Below are positions 6,560-13,684 of a stretch of 13,881 nucleotides of DNA, one piece after another; within the stretch, counting starts at the first letter, position 1; each line of letters starts with the position of its first letter. Under the pieces are notes generated by a model. It made no database searches. It saw only the letters and a list, made by a program, of their open reading frames with translations, and was not told the origin of the DNA. Position numbers and translations under genes: made by a program. This stretch comes from Azoarcus sp. (GTDB lineage: Bacteria > Pseudomonadota > Gammaproteobacteria > Burkholderiales > Rhodocyclaceae), in assembly GCA_031268685.1 (NCBI GenBank), contig JAIRWW010000004.1, positions 1 through 13,881 on the forward strand. Reading direction: 5' to 3'.

Positions 6560-7027
6560 ATGAGCACGTTTTCCAAACCAATCCTCTCCTCCCTGCTGGC
6601 CGCTGCCGCCCTCGCCAGCGCCGCGCCAACACTTGCCCACCATGCCTTTGCCGCCGAATTCGACGCCAACCAGCCAATCGAACTGCGCGGCACCGTTACC
6701 AAGGTGCGCTGGGTCAATCCCCATAGCTGGCTGTATGTGGATGTCAAGGACACGGACGGCAATGTCACCAACTGGGGCTTCGAGTTCGGTGCGCCCAACG
6801 CCCTGCAGAACCGTGGCTTGACCAAAGCCGACCTTCAGGTCGACACCGAAGTGTCCGTCAAGGGCTATCGCGCCAAGAACGGCGGCCCCTTCGCCTACTC
6901 CGTGTTCATTACCCTGGCCGATGGCCGCAGCATCCAGACTGGCGGCGCGCAGGATGCGCCCGCGGACGAAGCGGCGAAAACCTCGGCGGCTGAACAATCC
7001 CCGAAACTCGCCGTGGGTGGACTTTGA
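6560..7027 (+). CDS. Small periplasmic DUF6152-type protein
   Basis: This 155-aa protein has a clear signal peptide (MSTFSKP... cleaved after APTLA, Ala26), so the mature protein would begin His-His-Ala-Phe. The segment HHAFAAEFDANQPIELRGTV and the following VRWVNPHSWLYVDVKD and GFEFGAPNAL match the DUF6152 style: a small all-beta, OB-like exported protein of unknown function. The C-terminal 25 residues are low complexity (Ala, Glu, Lys). ATG 6560 has a GGAG at 6548-6551; longer in-frame starts lie upstream of the sigma-54 start and are excluded. It is the first gene of the operon, and its stop overlaps the TTG start of the next gene. A metal-binding role through the exposed N-terminal histidines is possible but unsupported by experiment. 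Confidence 0.85.
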   Translation: MSTFSKPILSSLLAAAALASAAPTLAHHAFAAEFDANQPIELRGTVTKVRWVNPHSWLYVDVKDTDGNVTNWGFEFGAPNALQNRGLTKADLQVDTEVSVKGYRAKNGGPFAYSVFITLADGRSIQTGGAQDAPADEAAKTSAAEQSPKLAVGGL

Positions 7028-7821
7028 GCGCGCATCCCATCCGCTCCGGGCCGACTTCCAGCAAACCGGCTCGCCATGCGGGTTTCTATCTGGCACTGCT
7101 CTTGTCGCTGTTCGCTGTCGCCGGGCAGGCGGCCAGCGGGAACATTCCCCGCCTCAACGGCAAACCGGATTTCTCCGGCATCTGGCAGACCACGAGCGCC
7201 GCCGAATTCGACCTCGAACCCCATATCGGGCGCGAGGACGCGCCGCCGGGGCCGGGGGTGATCGAAGGCGGCTACATTCCCTACCTGCCCAAGGCACTGG
7301 AACAAAAACGGAAGAACTTCGCGGAACGGCAGAGCAAGGATCCGAGGGTGAAGGGCTACACGCTGGGCGTACCGCGCATGATCTACGCGCCCTATCCGCT
7401 ACAGATCCTGCAACGAGCGCGGGACATCACCGTGATTCCGCAGTACGGCTATTCCATTCGCACTATCCACACCAACGGCACCCGGCACCCGGTCGAAGAC
7501 AACGATTTCTGGCTCGGCGATTCGCGCGGACACTGGGAAGGCGACACTCTGGTAGTGGATGTGACCGACTTCTACGACGAAACCTGGCTCGACCGCGCCG
7601 GCAATTTTCACGGTACCGGCCTGCACGTGGTGGAGCATTGGAAATTTCTCGATGCCAACACCATCGAGTACAAAGCGACGCTGGAAGACCCTGACGTCTA
7701 CAGCCGCCCATGGACCCTGAGCGTGATCCTCCACCGCCACCGCGAAAAGAACTTCCAGTTGATCGAGGACTACCGCTACACCCTGCCTTACGACCAGTAC
7801 TACCCACCGAAGAAGCCATAA
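7024..7821 (+). CDS. Periplasmic protein of the GDSRG.WEG family, copy 1 (unknown function)
   Basis: This 265-aa protein starts at a TTG that overlaps the previous stop (TTGA, 7024-7027), preceded by GGTGGA. No other start in frame gives the export signal, so translational coupling is likely. Residues about 20-38 are the hydrophobic core of a signal peptide ending AVAGQA. The mature part opens with the family hallmark NGKPDFSGIWQT. It then carries GVPRMIYAPYPLQI, a FWLGDSRGHWEGDTLVVDVTDF core (Gly165-Asp166-Ser167-Arg168) and DPDVYSRPWT. Such proteins are abundant as uncharacterised paralogs in Acidobacteria and Proteobacteria. No catalytic function is known to me. The downstream gene (7831) is a divergent paralog with the same core, so the two may form a heterodimer or act on related ligands. 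Confidence 0.85.
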   Translation: MSAHPIRSGPTSSKPARHAGFYLALLLSLFAVAGQAASGNIPRLNGKPDFSGIWQTTSAAEFDLEPHIGREDAPPGPGVIEGGYIPYLPKALEQKRKNFAERQSKDPRVKGYTLGVPRMIYAPYPLQILQRARDITVIPQYGYSIRTIHTNGTRHPVEDNDFWLGDSRGHWEGDTLVVDVTDFYDETWLDRAGNFHGTGLHVVEHWKFLDANTIEYKATLEDPDVYSRPWTLSVILHRHREKNFQLIEDYRYTLPYDQYYPPKKP

Positions 7822-7830
7822 GGAAAGTTC

Positions 7831-8826
7831 ATGAGCAAACATTTGCGTCATCGCGCCATCGCGCTAGCTTTCCTGGTCTTGCCTGCGGCCGCCGTCCTCG
7901 CGCAGCAAATGCCCCCTGCGCCGGGGACGCAAGAGCGCCCGCAGGGCAGCGGCATCAGCCGGGAAATCTCGTTTCCCAAAATCGCCGAGGGTAAATGGAC
8001 GGGGCCGCGCCTTGCTGACGGACAGCCCGACATCTCTGGCCATTGGTCGAACACCATCGCCAATCACAACAATTTCACCGATCCACAGGGCGGCATCATC
8101 AACGACCCTTCGCCGCGCGCGCAGCGTCCGGGTGGACCACGAGAAGAACGCGCCCCCAGCCGCATCAGCGACCCCGCCGACGGGCAGCTGCCCTTCCAAT
8201 CCTGGGCGGCGGAAAAGGTCAGGGAATTCCAGGCCAATTTCAACAATCCCATCAAGCCCGAGTATGTCGAGCCGCTGGCCCGTTGCGCCCCGGGCGGCGT
8301 CCCCAAGTCCTTCTACTGGCATGGCTATGAGATTCGCCAATACCCAGGTCATGTGTTGTTCATGTTCAACAACGGCTACCGCCTGATCCTCCTCGGCGGC
8401 AGGCCACACCTGCCCGAACGGCTCAAGCTCTGGAACGGCGATTCGCGCGGATATTGGGAAGGCAACACCCTGATCGTGAGCGCACGCAACCTGAACGGCA
8501 AGGCGCTGTTCGGCCGCTCCGGCGAATTCTTCAGCGAAAACGCCACCGTGGACGAACGCTTCACCTTCGCCAACGATGGCAAACGCTACAACTACGTGGC
8601 AGTGATTACCGACCCGACCGTCTTTACACGCCCATTTACCGTCACTATCCCGGCCCGGCGCTACACGGAAGCCGACACGCCCAATGGATGGCACTACGAA
8701 GCAAGCCCCGCCAACTACGATGGCAAGGCGCTCCTGCACGAACGTCATGAACGCATCTGCCACGAAAACAACGGCGGCTTCGGTTCCCCCGCCGTCATAA
8801 GCATCCCCGGACAGAAAACAAATTGA
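7831..8826 (+). CDS. Periplasmic protein of the GDSRG.WEG family, copy 2 (unknown function)
   Basis: This 331-aa protein begins at ATG 7831 with an AAGGA ribosome site at 7820-7824, nine bases after the preceding stop. The signal peptide is MSKHLRHRAIALAFLVLPAAAVLA. The mature protein has the opening hallmark DGQPDISGHWSN, a CAPGGVPK segment, RQYPGHVLFMFNNGYRLI, and the core LWNGDSRGYWEGNTLIVSARNL (Gly203-Asp204-Ser205-Arg206). DPTVFTRPFTVT parallels DPDVYSRPWTLS of copy 1. It is 66 residues longer than copy 1 and more divergent outside the core, so the duplication is old or the copies were acquired separately. The C-terminal section contains an ERHERICHENNGG stretch with His and Cys that could bind metal or haem. 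The function is unknown; the operon context suggests periplasmic redox chemistry. Confidence 0.85.
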   Translation: MSKHLRHRAIALAFLVLPAAAVLAQQMPPAPGTQERPQGSGISREISFPKIAEGKWTGPRLADGQPDISGHWSNTIANHNNFTDPQGGIINDPSPRAQRPGGPREERAPSRISDPADGQLPFQSWAAEKVREFQANFNNPIKPEYVEPLARCAPGGVPKSFYWHGYEIRQYPGHVLFMFNNGYRLILLGGRPHLPERLKLWNGDSRGYWEGNTLIVSARNLNGKALFGRSGEFFSENATVDERFTFANDGKRYNYVAVITDPTVFTRPFTVTIPARRYTEADTPNGWHYEASPANYDGKALLHERHERICHENNGGFGSPAVISIPGQKTN

Positions 8827-8858
8827 TTTCTTCCCACACCCCATAAAAGGTATATGTC

Positions 8859-9353
8859 ATGTCCATTCTGTTAGAACTGGCCCAGGGATTGCAAAACTCC
8901 GGGCTTGGCACGGCCCTGGCCGAATCGCGCTACGCCTTTCCGCTCGTCGAGGGCACACACCTGATCGGCCTTTCCATCGCGGTCGGGCTGCTGTTCCTCA
9001 TCGACCTGCGGCTGATCGGCGTTTTTCTGAAACAAGTGCCGGCCAACACCTTGTTGCGCCAGTTGCTACCCATCGTACTGGCGGGATTCGCCATCATCTT
9101 CGTCACCGGCATCCTTCTCTTTGTCTCCGAGGCGGAAACCATCATCGCCAGCTCCGCCCTGCCGTTCAAGATTCTTTTCCTCGTGCTCGGCGGCTTGAAC
9201 GCGCTCTACTTCGAGTTCAGGCTTTCGCGCGAACCGGAATTCCAGAACAGTTCCGCCGCCATCCTGCCGGACAGGGTTCGCTACGCCGGCTATGCCTCCA
9301 TCGTCCTGTGGGTGCTGGTCATCATCTCCGGACGCCTGCTCGCCTATATCTGA
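8859..9353 (+). CDS. DUF6644-like inner-membrane protein, copy 1
   Basis: This 164-aa, four-helix membrane protein starts at ATG 8859 with AAAAGG at 8845-8850. Hydrophobic segments lie at about 31-53, 70-90, 103-118 and 142-162. The first helix carries His34 in EGTHLIG and then DLRLIG; the last ends ISGRLLAYI. The paralog encoded next (9381) aligns at the same places: FHILG with His35, NLRLLG, and a terminal TGRAIGYV. The pair of conserved features suggests a two-subunit membrane complex. A membrane-embedded His in the first helix could be an axial haem b ligand, but only one such His per subunit is visible, so this is conjecture. The position between exported proteins and a diheme cytochrome fits a membrane electron-transfer partner. 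Confidence 0.83.
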   Translation: MSILLELAQGLQNSGLGTALAESRYAFPLVEGTHLIGLSIAVGLLFLIDLRLIGVFLKQVPANTLLRQLLPIVLAGFAIIFVTGILLFVSEAETIIASSALPFKILFLVLGGLNALYFEFRLSREPEFQNSSAAILPDRVRYAGYASIVLWVLVIISGRLLAYI

Positions 9354-9367
9354 TCCGAAAACCCGTT

Positions 9368-9371
9368 GGAG
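9368..9371 (+). promoter_or_regulatory. GGAG ribosome-binding site that fixes the start at 9381
   Basis: The GGAG lies nine bases before ATG 9381. The alternative in-frame TTG at 9366 overlaps this ribosome site, so ATG 9381 is the real start. Confidence 0.7.
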
Positions 9372-9380
9372 TCATACGTC

Positions 9381-9857
9381 ATGTCAAGCACTGTCGAAGT
9401 ACTGACCGCACTGCAAAACAGCTTTCTGGGACAAGCCATCGGCCAGTCCAACCACCTCGTCGGCGCAACGTCGCAGGTCTTCCATATACTGGGCTTCGTT
9501 TCCCTGCTCGCCGCCGTCATCTTCATCAACCTGCGCCTGCTGGGCTTGGCCCTGCCCAACATGCCGCTGAAGGAAGTGAGCCGGCAAGCGGTCAAGTTCA
9601 TCTGGATCGGCTTTTTCTTCGCCAGCACCAGCGGCTTCCTGATGTTTCTCTCCGCGCCCACGCTCTACTACGCCAACCCCGCCTTCCTCGCCAAAATCAC
9701 CCTGTATACGCTCGCCATCGTCTTTCAGGTGCTGCTCTATCAGCGCGTGGTGAAACTTGCGAACCCGGGCAAGTTCCTGGTCTGGACGAACGTGCTGCTT
9801 TCCTTCTTCCTCTGGTTCGGGGTCAGTCTCACCGGAAGAGCGATCGGCTATGTCTAG
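9381..9857 (+). CDS. DUF6644-like inner-membrane protein, copy 2
   Basis: This 158-aa membrane protein is a paralog of the preceding gene. Both begin with a short amphipathic stretch sharing LQNS.LG. It has four hydrophobic helices, the first with His35 (VFHILGF) followed by NLRLLG, and ends TGRAIGYV. The helix 2-3 region differs (FIWIGFFFASTSGFLMF, then YYANPAFLAKITLYTLAIVFQ) and contains more aromatic residues. The last codons overlap the start of the diheme gene by eight bases (ATG 9850, stop TAG 9855-9857), which points to translational coupling and a shared complex. The function is unproven; a membrane anchor or b-haem subunit delivering electrons to or from the c-type cytochrome is the leading inference. 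Confidence 0.83.
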   Translation: MSSTVEVLTALQNSFLGQAIGQSNHLVGATSQVFHILGFVSLLAAVIFINLRLLGLALPNMPLKEVSRQAVKFIWIGFFFASTSGFLMFLSAPTLYYANPAFLAKITLYTLAIVFQVLLYQRVVKLANPGKFLVWTNVLLSFFLWFGVSLTGRAIGYV

Positions 9858-10845
9858 CAGACAGCGTTTGCAAGGCATCGGCCTGGGCGCACTCGCCATT
9901 GGCCTGATCGCCGCCGCCCTGTTCTTCGTTGGCGGGCGCGAACCGAAAGCCGGGGCAGTGGCACAAGGCGCACTCGCGCCGCAGGCATCCACGTCCTTGC
10001 AGGACATCATGCTCTCCCTGATCGATCCGGCAGCGGACGAGGTCTGGGAATCGGTAAGCGAAGAATGGGACAAGGACGGCTACCGCGAGCGCAAGCCTGT
10101 CACTGGCGAGGACTGGCAGGCGGTGCGCAAGCGCGCTGTCGTGCTGCTGGAAGCGGCCAATCTCCTGCTGGCGCCGGATCGCGCAGTCGCCGATACGGGG
10201 AAGAAGCTTGATGACGACGGTGTGGCCGGTATCCTTGACGCGGCAGGCGTCGCCAATGCCATCGCGGCGGATCGCCAGGGCTACGAAAGCTTTTCCGTCG
10301 CCCTGCGCGAAACCGCGCGCGAAATCGTTGCGGCGGCGGATGCGAAAAGCGTCACCACCCTGCGCGTTCTGGGAGAACGGCTGGATGCCGTATGCGAAGC
10401 CTGCCACGTCCGGTTCTGGTATCCCGAGGCGCAAAAGCCGCCCGTCGCCGCCCTCCGTCAGAAAAGCAGGGCAGACGCCCTTCTGCGTCTGATGCAGGAC
10501 AAGATAGTCCCCGCCTCCAGCGCCGTGTTCGAGGCGGCAGCGGAGGCCCCGGCCGACGAACTGGCTTGGGCGCGGGTCGAGAAAGCGGTCGCCATTCTCG
10601 CCGCCACAACGCCGGAACTGGTGCGCACACCGCCAGGGCTGGCTCCGACGCCGTGGCGGGAAGACGCCACCGCCTATACCGTAGCGGTAGCCGAAACCCG
10701 CGAGGCCGTCGCCAGACGGAATGCCGCCGCGCTGGAAACCGCAAACGACGCGCTCTACCAGAGCTGCGAAGCCTGCCACCTCGCCTACCCCCCACAGCAG
10801 CGCGGCAACGGCAGCATCGCCATCTCTCCCGCCGCGTTCGATTGA
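9850..10845 (+). CDS. Membrane-anchored diheme cytochrome c, probably tandem c'-like domains
   Basis: This 331-aa protein has a single N-terminal hydrophobic helix (about residues 10-27) without a clear cleavage site, so it is probably an uncleaved anchor with the rest in the periplasm. Two covalent haem motifs are present: Cys182-Glu-Ala-Cys185-His186 and Cys306-Glu-Ala-Cys309-His310. Each sits at the end of a predominantly helical region of roughly 100-150 residues, the arrangement of cytochrome c' and related class II cytochromes, where the haem motif is near the C-terminus of a four-helix bundle. The protein therefore looks like two such domains in tandem, each CEACH followed by an aromatic or Pro-rich tail. 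Its start overlaps the preceding membrane-protein gene. It likely passes electrons within the periplasm. The individual haem potentials and any gas-binding role cannot be judged from sequence. Confidence 0.88.
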   Translation: MSSRQRLQGIGLGALAIGLIAAALFFVGGREPKAGAVAQGALAPQASTSLQDIMLSLIDPAADEVWESVSEEWDKDGYRERKPVTGEDWQAVRKRAVVLLEAANLLLAPDRAVADTGKKLDDDGVAGILDAAGVANAIAADRQGYESFSVALRETAREIVAAADAKSVTTLRVLGERLDAVCEACHVRFWYPEAQKPPVAALRQKSRADALLRLMQDKIVPASSAVFEAAAEAPADELAWARVEKAVAILAATTPELVRTPPGLAPTPWREDATAYTVAVAETREAVARRNAAALETANDALYQSCEACHLAYPPQQRGNGSIAISPAAFD

Positions 10846-10940
10846 CAAGGCATCGAATAAATACATGCTGAAATCGCTCCGTTCAGGCGGCAACGGCGCA
10901 TGATGACGGTTCAGCGAAAAACCCCGAGACATTTCCAGGT

Positions 10941-13034
10941 ATGCGCGTGGCTTTTTTTCTTTATCTTCTCCCGCTTCTCTGCGCCTGCCTGCCGGCACAG
11001 GCGGACGCGACGGACTTGCCACCCGCACACGCCGAAACACCGCACATCCAGGCACGCCTGATCGCCGACCTCGCCGCCGTCCGGCCCGGCGACGAAATCT
11101 GGCTCGGCATCGAACAGAAAATCGCCCCCGACTGGCACACCTACTGGAAAAACCCCGGCGATTCCGGCATCACCACACGGATTGCCTGGGACGCCCCCGC
11201 CGGGACGGACATCGGCGAAACGCAATGGCCACCGCCGTCCCGTTTCAGCCTCGGCCCGGTGACGAACTACGGCTACGGCGGCGAAGTCACTCTGCTCGCG
11301 CGGGCGCGCGTCCCGGACGATCTCCCCGCTGGCGGACGCCTGCCGCTCGGCGTCACCGTCGACTGGCTGATCTGCCGCGAAGAATGCATTCCCGAGCAAG
11401 TGAAACTGGGGCTGGAACTGCCCTTGCGGGCGATGAGCGCCCCCGGCGAAAACGCGGCGCTTATCGCGGCGGCGCGCGCCGCACTGCCGCAAGCCGCAGC
11501 CTGGCCGGCGAGTTTCTCCGTTCACGGCAGGGAACTGCGCCTGCGCTTTACCGATGCCGCCTTCCAGCACACACCGCCGCGCGCCGTCTGGTTTTACCCC
11601 GACGCATGGGGACGCATCGACCAGAGCGGCGAACAATTCTTCCGCGTCGACGCGGACGGTCTCGTCCTCGCCATCCCCCTCGGCGAAGTGCACACGCCGA
11701 CGCCGCTCGCCGGCGTCCTGACGCTGGGCGAGGGCGACGAGCGCCAGAGCTACGTCGTCACGGCAACGCCCGCGGCGGGCGGGGCCGACGCCCCCTCGCC
11801 GGACATCGGCTTCGCGGCGGCGGCGGCGCTGGCCTTCCTCGGCGGCATCCTTCTCAATTTAATGCCCTGCGTCTTCCCCGTGCTCTCGATCAAGGCGCTG
11901 GCCCTATTGCAGCACGGCGGCGGACAGGCCGCGCGCCGGCATGGACTCGCCTATCTCGCCGGCGTGTTGGCAAGTTTCGCCCTCTTCGCCGCCCTGCTCC
12001 TGCTGCTGCGCGCCGGTGGCGAAAGCCTGGGCTGGGGCTTCCAGTTCCAGTCGCCGGTGTTCGTGGCGACAGTGGCGACGCTGATGTTTGCGGTCGGACT
12101 CAACCTCTCCGGCGTCTTCGAGATCGGCGGCGCGGCGGGCGCGGGCGAAGGTCTCACTCGCCATTCCGGCCTCGCCGCCAGCTTCTTCACCGGCGCGCTG
12201 GCGGTCGCGGTTGCCACACCCTGCACCGCGCCCTTCATGGGCGTGGCCCTCGCCTACGCCCTCGCCCAACCCGCGCCGGCCTTGCTGGCGGTCTTCCTCG
12301 CCTTGGGCTGCGGCCTCGCCCTGCCTTACCTCGCCCTGTCCTTCTGGCCCGCGCTGCAAAAGCGCCTGCCCCAGCCAGGCGTCTGGATGCTCCATTTGCG
12401 GCAGGCTCTCGCTTTTCCGATGTACGCCACCGTCATTTGGCTCGTATGGGTGCTGGCCCGGCAAGGCGGCGCCGACGCCGTGCTGCGGCTGGCGAGCGCG
12501 CTGCTGCTACTCGCGCTCGCGGCCTGGGTCTACGGCAAGACGCGCCCGGCAAAACCCGGTTGGCGCGGATTCGGCGCGGGCGCGGCGCTGGTACTCGTCG
12601 CCGTCGACATTGCCCTTATCGCCACCATGGCAAGTCCGCAAACCGGCGAGACCGAACGGCACTGGGAAGCCTATCGTCCCGAACACCTGCAAACCCTGCT
12701 CGGCGAAGGCAAACCCGTCTTCATCAACCTCACCGCCGACTGGTGCATCACCTGCCTCGCCAACGAAAAAACCACGCTCGACCGTGCCGAGACGCGCGTC
12801 CTCCTGCGCAGAAAAGGCATCGTCTATCTGAAAGGCGACTGGACGAACCAGGACGACGACATCAGCGCGCTGCTCGCCCGGCATGGCCGCCGCGGCGTGC
12901 CGCTCTACCTCCTCTACCCGCGCGGCGACCGCGAACCGGCACAAGTGCTGCCGCAGATCCTGACCCCCGCCCTGCTGGCGCGGGCATTCGCCACCGTACC
13001 GGACATCGCTCCGGCTTCCGCCTCACCACCCTGA
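10941..13034 (+). CDS. dsbD: DsbD/ScsB-family thiol:disulfide reductase
   Basis: This 697-aa inner-membrane protein carries reducing power from the cytoplasm to the periplasm. Residues 1-22 are a signal peptide. Residues about 35-155 form a periplasmic DsbD-like alpha domain with WHTYWKNPGDSG and the Cys145-x3-Cys149 pair (CREEC). Residues about 290-565 hold the transmembrane core, with the two conserved Cys in MPCVFPVL (Cys310) and TPCTAPFMG (Cys428). Residues about 575-690 are a thioredoxin domain with the active site CITC (Cys602, Cys605). E. coli DsbD has 565 residues; this longer form and its CxxxC pair resemble ScsB-type proteins, so the symbol denotes the family. The start at ATG 10941 has only a weak GAGA. 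It lies 95 bp after the cytochrome gene and 15 bp before the redoxin gene, whose partner Cys it may reduce. It may also supply reduced thiols for cytochrome c maturation. Confidence 0.93.
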   Translation: MRVAFFLYLLPLLCACLPAQADATDLPPAHAETPHIQARLIADLAAVRPGDEIWLGIEQKIAPDWHTYWKNPGDSGITTRIAWDAPAGTDIGETQWPPPSRFSLGPVTNYGYGGEVTLLARARVPDDLPAGGRLPLGVTVDWLICREECIPEQVKLGLELPLRAMSAPGENAALIAAARAALPQAAAWPASFSVHGRELRLRFTDAAFQHTPPRAVWFYPDAWGRIDQSGEQFFRVDADGLVLAIPLGEVHTPTPLAGVLTLGEGDERQSYVVTATPAAGGADAPSPDIGFAAAAALAFLGGILLNLMPCVFPVLSIKALALLQHGGGQAARRHGLAYLAGVLASFALFAALLLLLRAGGESLGWGFQFQSPVFVATVATLMFAVGLNLSGVFEIGGAAGAGEGLTRHSGLAASFFTGALAVAVATPCTAPFMGVALAYALAQPAPALLAVFLALGCGLALPYLALSFWPALQKRLPQPGVWMLHLRQALAFPMYATVIWLVWVLARQGGADAVLRLASALLLLALAAWVYGKTRPAKPGWRGFGAGAALVLVAVDIALIATMASPQTGETERHWEAYRPEHLQTLLGEGKPVFINLTADWCITCLANEKTTLDRAETRVLLRRKGIVYLKGDWTNQDDDISALLARHGRRGVPLYLLYPRGDREPAQVLPQILTPALLARAFATVPDIAPASASPP

Positions 13035-13049
13035 AAAGGAGTTTTCACC

Positions 13050-13670
13050 ATGTGCGCTTTCACTTCCGGTAAACGGCTGATCCTGACGCTGGCCCTCTCC
13101 CTGTGCGCGAGCCTCGCCAACGCGGCGGCCAGTCTCGGCGAACCCGCGCCCGCCTTTTCTTCCTCCGCTGCGGACGGCCACAACATTTCCCTCGCCGACT
13201 ACAAGGGCAAGACGGTGATCCTGGAATGGACGAATCACGACTGCCCCTTCGTAAAAAAGCACTACGAAAGCGGCAACATCCCCAGCCTGCAAAAAGATGC
13301 CGCCCAACAGGGCATCGTCTGGCTTCAGGTCATTTCGTCCGCACCCGGCAAACAGGGCTACGTCGATGGCGCCACGGCGCAAAAGCTCAATGCCAGCCGG
13401 GGCGCGGCGCCCGCCGGCATTGTGCTCGATCCCGACGGCAAGATCGGCAGGCTCTACGAAGCCCGTACCACACCACACCTCTACATCGTCGATCCAGCGG
13501 GCGTTCTCATCTACAAGGGCGGCATCGACAGCATCCGCTCCGCCGACCAGGCGGACATCGCCAAAGCCGATAACTACATCCGGCTGGCCCTTGCCGACCT
13601 TGCCGCCGCGCGTCCAATCGCACACAACAACACGCAGCCTTACGGCTGCACGGTCAAATACGCGGATTGA
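13050..13670 (+). CDS. Periplasmic redoxin (AhpC/TSA-type thioredoxin-fold protein)
   Basis: This 206-aa protein starts at ATG 13050 behind a strong AAGGAG (13036-13041), 15 bp after the dsbD stop. The signal peptide is MCAFTSGKRLILTLALSLCASLANA. The mature part opens GEPAPAFSSSAADG, the redoxin N-terminus, then a DYKGKTVILEW strand. The active-site loop NHDCPFVKKHYESG has a single Cys65 instead of CxxC. TTPHLYIVDPAGVLIYKGGIDS contains the cis-Pro region. A second Cys, Cys200, lies in a C-terminal YGCTVKYAD tail and may be the resolving cysteine. The single N-terminal Cys makes a thiol peroxidase-like or disulfide-exchange role more likely than a standard thioredoxin. Its placement directly after the DsbD-type reductase suggests that protein keeps it reduced. 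Confidence 0.9.
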   Translation: MCAFTSGKRLILTLALSLCASLANAAASLGEPAPAFSSSAADGHNISLADYKGKTVILEWTNHDCPFVKKHYESGNIPSLQKDAAQQGIVWLQVISSAPGKQGYVDGATAQKLNASRGAAPAGIVLDPDGKIGRLYEARTTPHLYIVDPAGVLIYKGGIDSIRSADQADIAKADNYIRLALADLAAARPIAHNNTQPYGCTVKYAD

Positions 13671-13673
13671 GGC

Positions 13674-13677
13674 GAGG
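13674..13677 (+). promoter_or_regulatory. GAGG ribosome-binding site for the GTG-initiated cytochrome gene
   Basis: The site lies seven bases before GTG 13685. It supports the unusual start codon and indicates that a gene begins within 15 bases of the preceding stop. Confidence 0.55.
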
Positions 13678-13684
13678 CATTGCG

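Noticed and set aside
7093..7108. TGGCAC-N5-TTGTC as a third sigma-54 promoter
   Set aside because: It lacks the invariant GC at -12 and lies inside a coding region next to a translationally coupled start.
10842..10867. TTGACA at the end of the diheme gene as a sigma-70 promoter for dsbD
   Set aside because: No -10 element at 16-18 bases; the A/T-rich TAAATA is only 10 bases away. A weak internal promoter cannot be excluded.
11225..13072. 615-codon plus-strand frame within dsbD
   Set aside because: Arg/Pro/Ala-rich translation typical of a shifted high-GC frame. The dsbD frame holds all conserved cysteines.
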